From: JAPHTQ01 sp050288165
GTDB lineage: Bacteria > Pseudomonadota > Gammaproteobacteria > Thiohalomonadales > Thiohalomonadaceae
Direction: 5' to 3'
Assembly (NCBI GenBank): GCA_050288165.1
Contig: JBNKDG010000004.1
Coordinates: 248,001-312,000, forward strand
Length of the DNA stretch: 64,000 nucleotides
Part shown: positions 17,046 to 24,559 of the stretch, piece after piece
Layout of the letters: the number at the start of each line of letters is the position of its first letter
Position numbering within the stretch: position 1 is the first letter of the stretch
The notes under the pieces: model-generated
Told to the model about the DNA's origin: nothing
Database searches by the model: none
The model's input: only the letters and a program-made list of their open reading frames with translations
Made by a program: the position numbers and the translations under genes

Positions 17046-18518
17046 TTATACGTGAGTTCGGCGCTTATGCCTTCCGGTGAATAATGCCTCTATTCGTGCC
17101 ATGTCCAGATGCTGTTCCATGCTATCGGCCAGCCGGTCGATCTCCTTTTCACGCAGGGTGTGATAGTCGATGGCCTGTTGCTCCTTCAGTCCCGCCCACT
17201 GGAGCATGGCGTTGCACGCCTCCTGCCGCTCGAACAGGCCGTGCAGGTAGGTGCCGAGGATCTGGTTGTCTTCACTGATGGCGCCGTCTTTGATCTCGCC
17301 GAGAATAACGGCAGGTTGTTCGAGTGCCTGGCCGCTGGTGACACCCATGTGGATCTCGTAGCCCTCCACAGGCGCATCGTCGAGAGTCAGCCGACCGCTG
17401 ACGCGCCGGAGTTGTTTCTCTGTTTCCAGAGTGGTCTGCATCGGCAGCAGGCCGAATCCTGTGCTGCTGCCCGGTTTGTCCTCCAGTCCCTGTGGGTCGT
17501 GGATCGCCTCACCCAGCATCTGGAAGCCGCCGCAGATGCCAATCACCTTGCCGCCGTAGCGCAGATGGTGTTGCAGGTACTCATCCCAGCCATGCTGCTT
17601 CAACCAGGCGAGGTCGGCGCGCACGTTTTTGCTGCCGGGGAGGATCACCAGGTCGGCCGGCGGCGGTGTGTCGCCGGGTGGGACGAATTCCACCGTGACG
17701 CCGGGGTGGTGGCGCAGCGGGTCGAGGTCAGTGTGGTTACTGATGCGCGGCAAGACGGGAACAGTGATATGGAACAATGCGCCCCGATTGTGAGTCTCAC
17801 GGGGCAGGGCATCTTCCGCCTCCAGGTGGAGGCGATGCAGGTAGGGCAGCACGCCGAGTACCGGTTTGCCGGTCTTCTGTTCCAGCCAGTCGAGGCCCGG
17901 TTGCAGCAGGGCGATGTCGCCGCGGAAGCGGTTGATGATGAAGCCTTTGATGCGGTCGCGTTCGCTGGCGGAGATGAGTTCCAGGGTGCCGACGATCTGG
18001 GCGAAGACGCCGCCCTTGTCGATGTCGGCCACCAGCAGCACCGGACAGTCCACCGCCTCGGCGTAACCCATGTTGGCGATGTCGCCTTCGCGCAGATTGA
18101 TCTCTGCCGGGCTGCCAGCGCCCTCGACGATGACGCGCTCGTACTGCGCGTTGAGACGGGCGTGGGAGTCGAGCACCGCCTGCATCGCAGTGCGTTTATA
18201 GGCGTGGTAGTCCTGCGCCTCCATCTGGCTCAGGGCCTTGCCATGGATGATCACCTGGGCGCCGGTATCGCTGGCCGGTTTGAGCAGCACCGGGTTCATG
18301 TCGGTATGCGGTTCCAGCCCGGCGGCCTGAGCCTGTACCGCCTGGGCGCGACCGATCTCGCCGCCGTCTGTTGTGACCGCGCTGTTGAGGGCCATGTTCT
18401 GCGGCTTGAAAGGCACCACGTGGATACCGCGGCGGTGGAACAGGCGGCATAGCCCGGCGACGACAGTGCTTTTGCCCGCGTCGGAGGCGGTGCCCTGAAT
18501 CATGAGGGTTTTGTTCAT
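17046..18518 (-). CDS. cobQ: Cobyric acid synthase
   Basis: Glutamine- and ATP-dependent amidase that amidates four carboxyl groups of adenosylcobyrinic acid a,c-diamide. The 490-residue protein starts MNKTLMIQGTASDAGKSTVV with the dethiobiotin-synthetase-like P-loop, carries KPQNMALNSAV and GAGSPAEINL, and ends with a class I glutamine amidotransferase domain (IGICGGFQMLG nucleophile Cys, GTYLHGLFE His). The frame is open to 18569, but the family start is the ATG at 18518. It is divergent from the BtuF-like gene. Its presence without the rest of the corrin pathway here means either salvage of incomplete corrinoids or a locus elsewhere. Confidence 0.96.
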   Translation of the reverse strand: MNKTLMIQGTASDAGKSTVVAGLCRLFHRRGIHVVPFKPQNMALNSAVTTDGGEIGRAQAVQAQAAGLEPHTDMNPVLLKPASDTGAQVIIHGKALSQMEAQDYHAYKRTAMQAVLDSHARLNAQYERVIVEGAGSPAEINLREGDIANMGYAEAVDCPVLLVADIDKGGVFAQIVGTLELISASERDRIKGFIINRFRGDIALLQPGLDWLEQKTGKPVLGVLPYLHRLHLEAEDALPRETHNRGALFHITVPVLPRISNHTDLDPLRHHPGVTVEFVPPGDTPPPADLVILPGSKNVRADLAWLKQHGWDEYLQHHLRYGGKVIGICGGFQMLGEAIHDPQGLEDKPGSSTGFGLLPMQTTLETEKQLRRVSGRLTLDDAPVEGYEIHMGVTSGQALEQPAVILGEIKDGAISEDNQILGTYLHGLFERQEACNAMLQWAGLKEQQAIDYHTLREKEIDRLADSMEQHLDMARIEALFTGRHKRRTHV

Positions 18519-18599
18519 GGGCGGTGATGGTAGCGACAAAGGAGGAGCAATGAAATGGTAAACTTGCACCCACGTAACAAAGATTTTGGAGAACGGTCT

Positions 18600-19481
18600 G
18601 TGTCGCGATTCACGCTGATTTTTGCCGGGATTCTGCTGCTGTTGAGCTTGCCGCTACGGGCCGAGGTGATCGAGGTGACCGACGAGGCGGGGCGGGCGGT
18701 GGTGCTGACACAGCCCGCACAGCGTATCGTTAGTCTGGCACCCCATATCACTGAGCAGCTTTACGCGATCGGTGCCGGGCCGCAGATGGTTGGGGCAGTG
18801 GCCTACAGTAATTACCCTGAGGCGGCGAAGAAGCTGCCGCGAGTTGGTGGTTACGGCAATATCGATCTGGAAGCCGTGCTGTTGCTGAAACCCGACCTGG
18901 TGGTGGGCTGGGAGGGTGGCAACGATTCGCGTCTGCTGGAGAAGCTGGAAGAGCTGGGCCTGAAGATATACCGCAGTGCACCTCGCCACCTGCCCGACAT
19001 TGCGACCGGGTTGCGTAATCTGGGACGACTGACCGGTCATGCGGACAAGGGGATTGCCGAGGCAGCGGCTTTTACCACCACGATGGAGCAGCTGCGTAAA
19101 ACTAATCTGGGCAGGCCGCCGCTGCGGGTCTTCTACCAGATATGGAATCGACCATTGATGACGGTGAATGGCCAGCACCTGATTAGCGATGTCATTACGC
19201 TATGCGGGGGTGAAAACGTGTTTGCCGATCTGTCCGCGCTGACCCCGACGATTTCCGAGGAGGCGGTGATCGCCGCCAATCCAGAACTTATCATCGCCAG
19301 CGGTATGGCCGAGGAACGTCCAGAATGGCTGGATGACTGGCGTAACTGGACAAGCATCAAGGCAGTGCGTAACGGCGAGCTGCGGTCGATCTCGCCCGAC
19401 CTGTTACAGCGTGCGACGCCCAGACTGTTACAGGGCGCCAAACAGATGTGTGTCTTCATTAAAGATGCGAAAAGGGATTAA
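18600..19481 (+). CDS. btuF: Cobalamin-type ABC transporter substrate-binding protein (BtuF-like)
   Basis: Periplasmic PF01497-type binding protein for B12 or a related chelate. After a signal peptide (FAGILLLLSLPLRAE) the mature protein shows VTDEAGRAVVLTQPAQRIVS, LAPHITEQLYAIGAG, YGNIDLEAVLLLKPDLVV and NPELIIASG, the family pattern. The frame opens at an ATG at 18555, but a GTG at 18600 with a GGAG site nine bases upstream gives a normal signal peptide and is preferred; that protein has 293 residues. Divergent cobQ, and btuC/btuD-like genes 9 kb away, support the B12 assignment over iron-siderophore uptake. Confidence 0.85.
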   Translation: MSRFTLIFAGILLLLSLPLRAEVIEVTDEAGRAVVLTQPAQRIVSLAPHITEQLYAIGAGPQMVGAVAYSNYPEAAKKLPRVGGYGNIDLEAVLLLKPDLVVGWEGGNDSRLLEKLEELGLKIYRSAPRHLPDIATGLRNLGRLTGHADKGIAEAAAFTTTMEQLRKTNLGRPPLRVFYQIWNRPLMTVNGQHLISDVITLCGGENVFADLSALTPTISEEAVIAANPELIIASGMAEERPEWLDDWRNWTSIKAVRNGELRSISPDLLQRATPRLLQGAKQMCVFIKDAKRD

Positions 19482-19489
19482 ATCGCCGG

Positions 19490-19523
19490 TCGTCATAAAT
19501 CCGTCATCGTTCCGTCGTCGTCC
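19490..19523 (+). promoter_or_regulatory. Pho box upstream of OlsF-like acyltransferase
   Basis: Three direct units spaced 11 bases apart: CGTCATAAATC, CGTCATCGTTC and CGTCGTCGTCC. The first two fit the PhoB recognition pattern (TGTCA-type heptamer plus four-base spacer). The site ends 57 bases before the ATG at 19581. Confidence 0.75.
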
Positions 19524-19580
19524 TTTCACACAACTCACATAGATTCATGCCCAAGTGTGCAAACAACCTGGGTATGAAGC

Positions 19581-21392
19581 ATGTCGACAAAAAAATTTAA
19601 TCCCTTCCGCATTGATGACCTGTTGCTGACTTCGCTGCCGCGTGCAGTCAAAGCGCCGCTGCTCAACATTGTCGAACGTCTGCTTGGTCTGGACTGGCTA
19701 GCACGCGGTTATGAAAAGCTGGACGAGACCGATACGCCGGATCAGTTCGCCGCACAGACCCTGCAATATATGAATGTGGTGCCGCGTATCGTCGATGGCG
19801 ATCTGGCCAATGTGCCGAAGAGCGGTCCTGTGGTTGTGGTAGCAAACCACCCCTTCGGCGGTATCGAAGGGGTCATTATGACCTTGCTGTTGCGTCAGGT
19901 GCGTCCCGATGTACGCGTGATGGCCAACGGCCTGCTGAAGCGTATTCCGGAAATGAGTGATACCTTCATCGGCGTTAATCCTTACGGTCACGCTCGCGCC
20001 ACCCGCGAAAACCTGAAGCCTTTGCGTGAGGCGATGCGCTGGTTGAACGATGGTGGTCTGCTGGTAGTGTTTCCCGCTGGTGATGTCTCCCGTTTCCGGC
20101 CGACCAATTTCACCATTCGCGATGAGAAATGGGATGCCAGTATCGCGCGCATGATCCGTAAGAGCGGTGCGCAGGTGGTGCCGATGTACATCGGTGGTCG
20201 TAACAGTATTCTGTTCCACGCGCTGGGACTGATTCATCCCGTACTGCGTAGTCTGATGTTGCCGCGTGAGCTGGCCAATAAACGCAATCGGGCGATCGAA
20301 TTGCATGTAGGCGAACCGCTCAGCAACAAGCGCGTGACCAGCAACGGCAATGACGATGAGATCGCCAAATATCTGCGCCTGCGTAGCTATATGCTGAATC
20401 GTTCAAACGAGAGTAAACGTGAAATCCCGGTGGCCGTTGAGAAAGGTGCAATGATGCCGATTGCAGAGGCCATCGATCCGCAACTGCTGGTGGACGAAGT
20501 TGTCGCGCTGCCAGCACAGCAGCAACTGGCTGAAAGCGGTAGCCTCAAGGTCTACTTCGCCCGCGCTGCACAGATCCCGTTCCTGATGCAGGAGCTGGGT
20601 CGCCTGCGCGAGGTGACCTTCCGTGAAGTGGGTGAAGGTACCGGCAAGGCGACCGATATCGATCTCTACGACAGCTACTATCTGCACCTCTTTATCTGGA
20701 ACGAAGAGAGCCGTGAGGTAGTGGGTGCCTACCGCCTCGGCCTGGCCGACGAGATCGTAGCGAAGTACGGCAAGAAAGGTTTTTACAGCCATTCACTGTT
20801 CCGCTACAGCAAGCGTCTGCTCAAGGCGATCAATCCTGCTATTGAGCTGGGCCGTTCGTTTGTCCGTCCTGAATATCAGCGCAGCTTCGCGCCGCTGATG
20901 CTGCTGTGGAAAGGCATCGGTCAGTTCGTCGCCAACCATCCCCACTATGCGGTGCTGTTTGGGCCGGTGAGTATCAGTAACGATTACTGCTCCGTGTCGC
21001 AGCAGTTGTTGATCGATTTCCTGCGCGCCAATAACTACGACTCGGAATTGAGTCGCCACATTCGCCCGCGCAAACCGTATCGCGGCAAACTGCGTGCGGT
21101 ATGGCGTCAGGCAGAACTGGCGGGTATCGGTTCTATTGATGACGTATCGGAACTGGTGGCGATCCAGGAGAGCGGCGAGAAGGGTGTGCCGATCCTGATC
21201 AAACAGTACCTCAAGCTCGGTGGACGACTGCTCGGCTTCAATGTGGACAAGGATTTCAACGACTGTATCGACGGCCTGATCATGGTCGACCTGCGTCAGA
21301 CCGATGAGCGGGTGCTACAGAAATATATGGGCAGGGATGGGGCAACGGCATTTATGGCGTTGCACAAAGGCGAAGTACAGAAAAGCGCCTAG
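19581..21392 (+). CDS. Bifunctional acyltransferase (PlsC-like + GNAT), OlsF-like ornithine lipid synthase candidate
   Basis: 603 residues with two acyltransferase domains. The N-terminal half (about 20-280) is lysophospholipid-acyltransferase-like, with VVVANHPFGGIEG holding the catalytic His, FIGVNPYGHA and VFPAGDVSRF. The C-terminal half (about 310-540) resembles the OlsB-type GNAT N-acyltransferases (VYFARAAQIP, LYDSYYLHLFIWNEE, ELGRSFVRPEYQR). This order matches OlsF, which makes ornithine lipids in one protein. The usual Asp of the HPxGxxD motif is Glu here. A Pho box upstream fits the known use of ornithine lipids under phosphate limitation. The lipid product is inferred, not shown. 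Confidence 0.82.
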   Translation: MSTKKFNPFRIDDLLLTSLPRAVKAPLLNIVERLLGLDWLARGYEKLDETDTPDQFAAQTLQYMNVVPRIVDGDLANVPKSGPVVVVANHPFGGIEGVIMTLLLRQVRPDVRVMANGLLKRIPEMSDTFIGVNPYGHARATRENLKPLREAMRWLNDGGLLVVFPAGDVSRFRPTNFTIRDEKWDASIARMIRKSGAQVVPMYIGGRNSILFHALGLIHPVLRSLMLPRELANKRNRAIELHVGEPLSNKRVTSNGNDDEIAKYLRLRSYMLNRSNESKREIPVAVEKGAMMPIAEAIDPQLLVDEVVALPAQQQLAESGSLKVYFARAAQIPFLMQELGRLREVTFREVGEGTGKATDIDLYDSYYLHLFIWNEESREVVGAYRLGLADEIVAKYGKKGFYSHSLFRYSKRLLKAINPAIELGRSFVRPEYQRSFAPLMLLWKGIGQFVANHPHYAVLFGPVSISNDYCSVSQQLLIDFLRANNYDSELSRHIRPRKPYRGKLRAVWRQAELAGIGSIDDVSELVAIQESGEKGVPILIKQYLKLGGRLLGFNVDKDFNDCIDGLIMVDLRQTDERVLQKYMGRDGATAFMALHKGEVQKSA

Positions 21393-21393
21393 C

Positions 21394-21417
21394 AGGCTGG
21401 GCAGTCATGCCCAGCCT
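21394..21417. repeat. GGCTGGGCA palindrome, copy 1
   Basis: Ten-base perfect arms AGGCTGGGCA and TGCCCAGCCT flank the loop GTCA, just after the acyltransferase stop. A reverse-oriented copy with loop TGAC lies at 40087-40106. Confidence 0.7.
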
Positions 21418-21428
21418 ACATCGAGAGC

Positions 21429-22205
21429 TTACTTTTTACTGTTGGCGAAAATTTCCCGCAACTTCGGCACCGCCAGTCCCGCTTCATCGGCGAAGCCGAG
21501 GTTGCGCTCCAGTCGTGCCGGTGCGGTACGGCCCATGCACTTGTGGTGCCGGTCGCCTTCGATGCCTTCCACCATGCCTGCGATCACGCTGTCCCGATCC
21601 AGCTCTTTGCCGATGAGGTGGAACTGAATATCGAGCACTTCGTGGGCGACCTGTTCGGCCAGTTCGCGATGCTGCTCCCACATCGTACCCACTTCAGTGC
21701 CCGCTGGCAGGGCCAGACCACTGATGTTGGTGGTGAGGATGTAGAGATTCTTGCGTACCAGTTCGTACTCCATCTCCGCTGCGCTGCCCACCTCCCAAGT
21801 GGGAATGTCGAGGGATTGCAGAGCACCTTCAATGATACGTGCCGCACCGCCGTACACCGGCGATGGCGCCACCACTCGGTAATCCTGGCCCTTCTTCTTT
21901 TCAAACCAGATGGAAACGACGGTGGGATGTTGCAGGCCGTGGGTTTCCCAGTCACGGGGTAGCAGCTCATTCTGTAGCAGTGCAAGACAGTCGCGCCATT
22001 CCGCGGGAATTTTGTCCAGAATGGTATGCAGGTCGTTTTCGCCCACGGTGACCAGCACCAGTGCCGGAGTAGTGAGCGCCCTGGCCATCTGAGCCATATC
22101 GGTGTTGCGGTTGACCGGGAAGACCGGGTAGCCCTGACGCAGGAAACCGCGGGTAAATACGCCGGACATTTCGCCCGTACCGATGACGACGATGGGTGGA
22201 TTCAT
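21429..22205 (-). CDS. Putative NAD(P)-binding oxidoreductase, ketopantoate-reductase-like Rossmann fold
   Basis: 258 residues beginning MNPPIVVIGTGEMSGVFTRG, a Rossmann dinucleotide-binding GxGxxxG motif. The following VNRNTDMAQMARAL and LVLVTVGENDL segments resemble the nucleotide-binding half of ketopantoate reductase or 6-phosphogluconate-dehydrogenase-like proteins. The C-terminal half is helical (MWEQHRELAEQVAHEVLD), as in that superfamily. The protein is shorter than PanE, and I see no clear catalytic Lys/Glu pair at the expected place, so the substrate is unknown. The gene stands alone, convergent with the acyltransferase and divergent from the outer membrane protein gene. Confidence 0.65.
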   Translation of the reverse strand: MNPPIVVIGTGEMSGVFTRGFLRQGYPVFPVNRNTDMAQMARALTTPALVLVTVGENDLHTILDKIPAEWRDCLALLQNELLPRDWETHGLQHPTVVSIWFEKKKGQDYRVVAPSPVYGGAARIIEGALQSLDIPTWEVGSAAEMEYELVRKNLYILTTNISGLALPAGTEVGTMWEQHRELAEQVAHEVLDIQFHLIGKELDRDSVIAGMVEGIEGDRHHKCMGRTAPARLERNLGFADEAGLAVPKLREIFANSKK

Positions 22206-22375
22206 GGACTATCTCCTTGCAGAAACTTCCCTAATTATCACCCGTATTGTCTATAGACTCAAAACGTTCTTTACTTATCCACCCTCTTGAGTTACATCGA
22301 TGTGTTCTCTGTGTACTATCATTAAGATAAATTGGTGTATGAATATAAAAGCGGAGTCACAAACGGGGAATAATT

Positions 22376-23359
22376 ATGATGCCCTTTTTACGCACAATCC
22401 TGATTGTTTCAGTATTATTCTGTTCCCCAGTATTTGTAGAGGCAGGCTCAGTACAGCTCAACGGTAATGCCGAATTGAGACTCGGTGTAGGCATACTTAG
22501 TGGTGTTTCAGATGAGCTGGTTTACGATGCCGATGGCAGTGGCTCAGGCAGAATTGGGTATAAAATCAGTGAGTTGAATTGGCAACTGAATCAGGTTCCT
22601 ATGGCAGGTATTGGAGTTACTTTTTCGGCGGGAGAATCATTACTTATTAATGGAGACTATTGGGCAAATGTCGTCGATGGTAATGGCACGATGGACGATT
22701 ATGACTGGATTTACATAGGGCTTGACTGGAGCCATTGGTCACATCATCCAGATACAACCGTGCGGAAAGCCGAATTGATAGATATAAATGGGGAGTATGT
22801 TTTCGTACGCGAGAGTCGTCGCGGAGAGAAGAGCTCATGGTCAGGTGTCTTGGGATATCGACGAGATTTTTTCGATTGGCAAGCGAAAGGGGGCTATGGA
22901 ATATATTCAACAATTCCGACAGACTATCGAGATCAGTACCTCATTTTTCCGGATGTGCCAGGAATATCTTATCAACAAACATTTACTACTCCATATATTG
23001 GGTTGAGGTACAGATCGAATAATCGTTCCCGTAAAAGCAGGACAGAAACCAGATTTGGTATGTATTACAGCGCCTGGGCACATGGTGAGGATGTCGATAT
23101 ACATCATCTCCGTGACCTGAGGTTTGAAGAACAGGGGGCAGGTGGTCAATGGTATAAATTTGAGCTTGAAATGGACTTTGAAGTTAGCAGAAGTACGATG
23201 TTTACGGTTGGCTATTCTTCGCAGACTTACAGTGAAATCAAGTCATCTTCTACGGCAACCGATCTCACAACTGACATTTCGACGTTTTATCCGGGCGATT
23301 CAGCTGGTCTGAGTCATAAGTCAGAATTGATTAAGCTAGGAATGAATTATCGTTTCTAA
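22376..23359 (+). CDS. Probable outer membrane beta-barrel protein, unknown family
   Basis: 327 residues with a signal peptide (LIVSVLFCSPVFVEAG, cleavage after VEA) followed by alternating amphipathic strands and a C-terminal LIKLGMNYRF ending in Phe, the classic signal for outer membrane barrel insertion. Strand candidates include NAELRLGVGI, WIYIGLDWSH and FTTPYIGLRYR. No named family is recognised. The gene is AT-rich compared with neighbours on both sides and has no partner gene, suggesting separate acquisition. A GGGGA site precedes the ATG pair. Confidence 0.7.
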   Translation: MMPFLRTILIVSVLFCSPVFVEAGSVQLNGNAELRLGVGILSGVSDELVYDADGSGSGRIGYKISELNWQLNQVPMAGIGVTFSAGESLLINGDYWANVVDGNGTMDDYDWIYIGLDWSHWSHHPDTTVRKAELIDINGEYVFVRESRRGEKSSWSGVLGYRRDFFDWQAKGGYGIYSTIPTDYRDQYLIFPDVPGISYQQTFTTPYIGLRYRSNNRSRKSRTETRFGMYYSAWAHGEDVDIHHLRDLRFEEQGAGGQWYKFELEMDFEVSRSTMFTVGYSSQTYSEIKSSSTATDLTTDISTFYPGDSAGLSHKSELIKLGMNYRF

Positions 23360-23396
23360 GTTGTGCCAGTTCCGGCTATTGTTAAACAGTACTTTA

Positions 23397-23948
23397 TTAT
23401 TTATTGCAGCCTCTTGGCTGCCACAGTACTTCACAGCCGTTTTCGTGACGCGCAAGCACGCGGGCGATCACAAACAGCAGATCGGAGAGGCGGTTGAGGT
23501 AGGCGTTGGCCTGGGGATTGATGGTTTGTTCCTTGCTGGCGCTGTAGACACAACGTTCGGCGCGGCGGCAGATGGTTCGCGACATATGACAGTGAGCCGT
23601 GGCATCACCGCCTGCAGGGAGAATGAACTCATCCAGTTTCGGTAGATCGGCGTTGTAGTGATCCAGCGCCTGTTCCAGACGTGTGACGCACGCTTCGTCG
23701 ATGGCATTGCGCCCCGGTACCGAGAGTTCAGCGCCAAGATCGAACAGTTCATGCTGAATGGCGAGGAAGAGTTCGTCGAGGTCATCGGGTAATGCGCGAC
23801 TGCGTAGCAGGCCGATGCTGCTATTGAGTTCATCTACCGTGCCGATGGCTTCGATACGTGGATGATCCTTCTCCACCCGGCTGCCGTCACCGAGGCAGGT
23901 GCTGCCTTTGTCTCCGCTGCGGGTATAGATTCTGGTTAGTCTTGCCAT
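23397..23948 (-). CDS. ATP:cob(I)alamin adenosyltransferase, PduO type
   Basis: Transfers adenosyl from ATP to cob(I)alamin to make adenosylcobalamin. The 183-residue protein starts MARLTRIYTRSGDKGSTCLG, the ATP-binding N-terminal motif of PduO/MMAB enzymes, followed by KDHPRIEAIGTVDELNSSIG and later CRRAERCV and LNRLSDLLFVIAR. It is the last gene of the btuB-TonB-PduO run on the minus strand, two bases after the TonB-like stop. It therefore probably falls under the cobalamin riboswitch at 26483-26690. Confidence 0.96.
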   Translation of the reverse strand: MARLTRIYTRSGDKGSTCLGDGSRVEKDHPRIEAIGTVDELNSSIGLLRSRALPDDLDELFLAIQHELFDLGAELSVPGRNAIDEACVTRLEQALDHYNADLPKLDEFILPAGGDATAHCHMSRTICRRAERCVYSASKEQTINPQANAYLNRLSDLLFVIARVLARHENGCEVLWQPRGCNK

Positions 23949-23950
23949 GC

Positions 23951-24553
23951 TCAGCTCTCCAGTCGGTAGATGACCGGTAGTTCCAGAGTGAGGCTGCGGG
24001 GCAGCATCTCACCAAGCGTGCCTACCGTTCCCAATGCGTTGAGTGCCGCCTGATCCAGCAGGCTGTGACCGGAACTGCGAGCGATGCGTGCGTCGCTGAT
24101 TCGGCCATCCTGTTCCAGACGGAAAGCCAGCAGCACCTCACCTTGCCAGTTACGCTGTCGTGCCAGCATCGGGTAAACGAAATGGGCGGCGAGAGCCCCA
24201 CGTAGTTTGACCATGATCCGTTCGCGGAAGGTCGCTTCTGCAGTATGACTGTTTTTCTCCTGATGCGTCGGCGACGGTTCAGTAGAAGTCTGCCTTGCTG
24301 TTTTGACATTTTCATGCGGAACGGGATTAGCCTTGTCGGTTTGCGCCTTTTGCGTTTCAGTCTGTACCCGATACGGTTGCAGGCTGATGTGCAATCCCCC
24401 TCTTGCCTGTTGCGGTGCAGGCATAGGAGTCTCAGTCTGGTGATGTACCACGCCCCAGAACAACAGTGCATGCAGCAGCAGCGAGAACGCCACGAACCAG
24501 CCGATTGGCTGATTCGTCATGGTGTTGTCTTTCTGGAGTATTGAGTCGCTCAT
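23951..24553 (-). CDS. TonB-like energy transducer paired with BtuB
   Basis: 200 residues. One N-terminal transmembrane helix (WFVAFSLLLHALLFWGVV) is followed by a proline- and charge-rich linker (about residues 40-115) and a TonB C-terminal domain (VYPMLARQRNWQGEVLLAF, GRISDARIARSSGHSLLDQA, LELPVIYRLES). The classical Pro-Lys/Pro-Glu repeat of TonB is weak. ATG at 24553 lies six bases after the btuB stop; an in-frame ATG at 24520 is possible. No exbB or exbD is in the window. Its place suggests a transducer dedicated to B12 uptake, which is inferred. Confidence 0.85.
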   Translation of the reverse strand: MSDSILQKDNTMTNQPIGWFVAFSLLLHALLFWGVVHHQTETPMPAPQQARGGLHISLQPYRVQTETQKAQTDKANPVPHENVKTARQTSTEPSPTHQEKNSHTAEATFRERIMVKLRGALAAHFVYPMLARQRNWQGEVLLAFRLEQDGRISDARIARSSGHSLLDQAALNALGTVGTLGEMLPRSLTLELPVIYRLES

Positions 24554-24559
24554 AGTGCT

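Noticed and set aside
17109..18452. 447-residue plus-strand frame inside cobQ
   Set aside because: Antisense to cobyric acid synthase; composition typical of a shadow frame.
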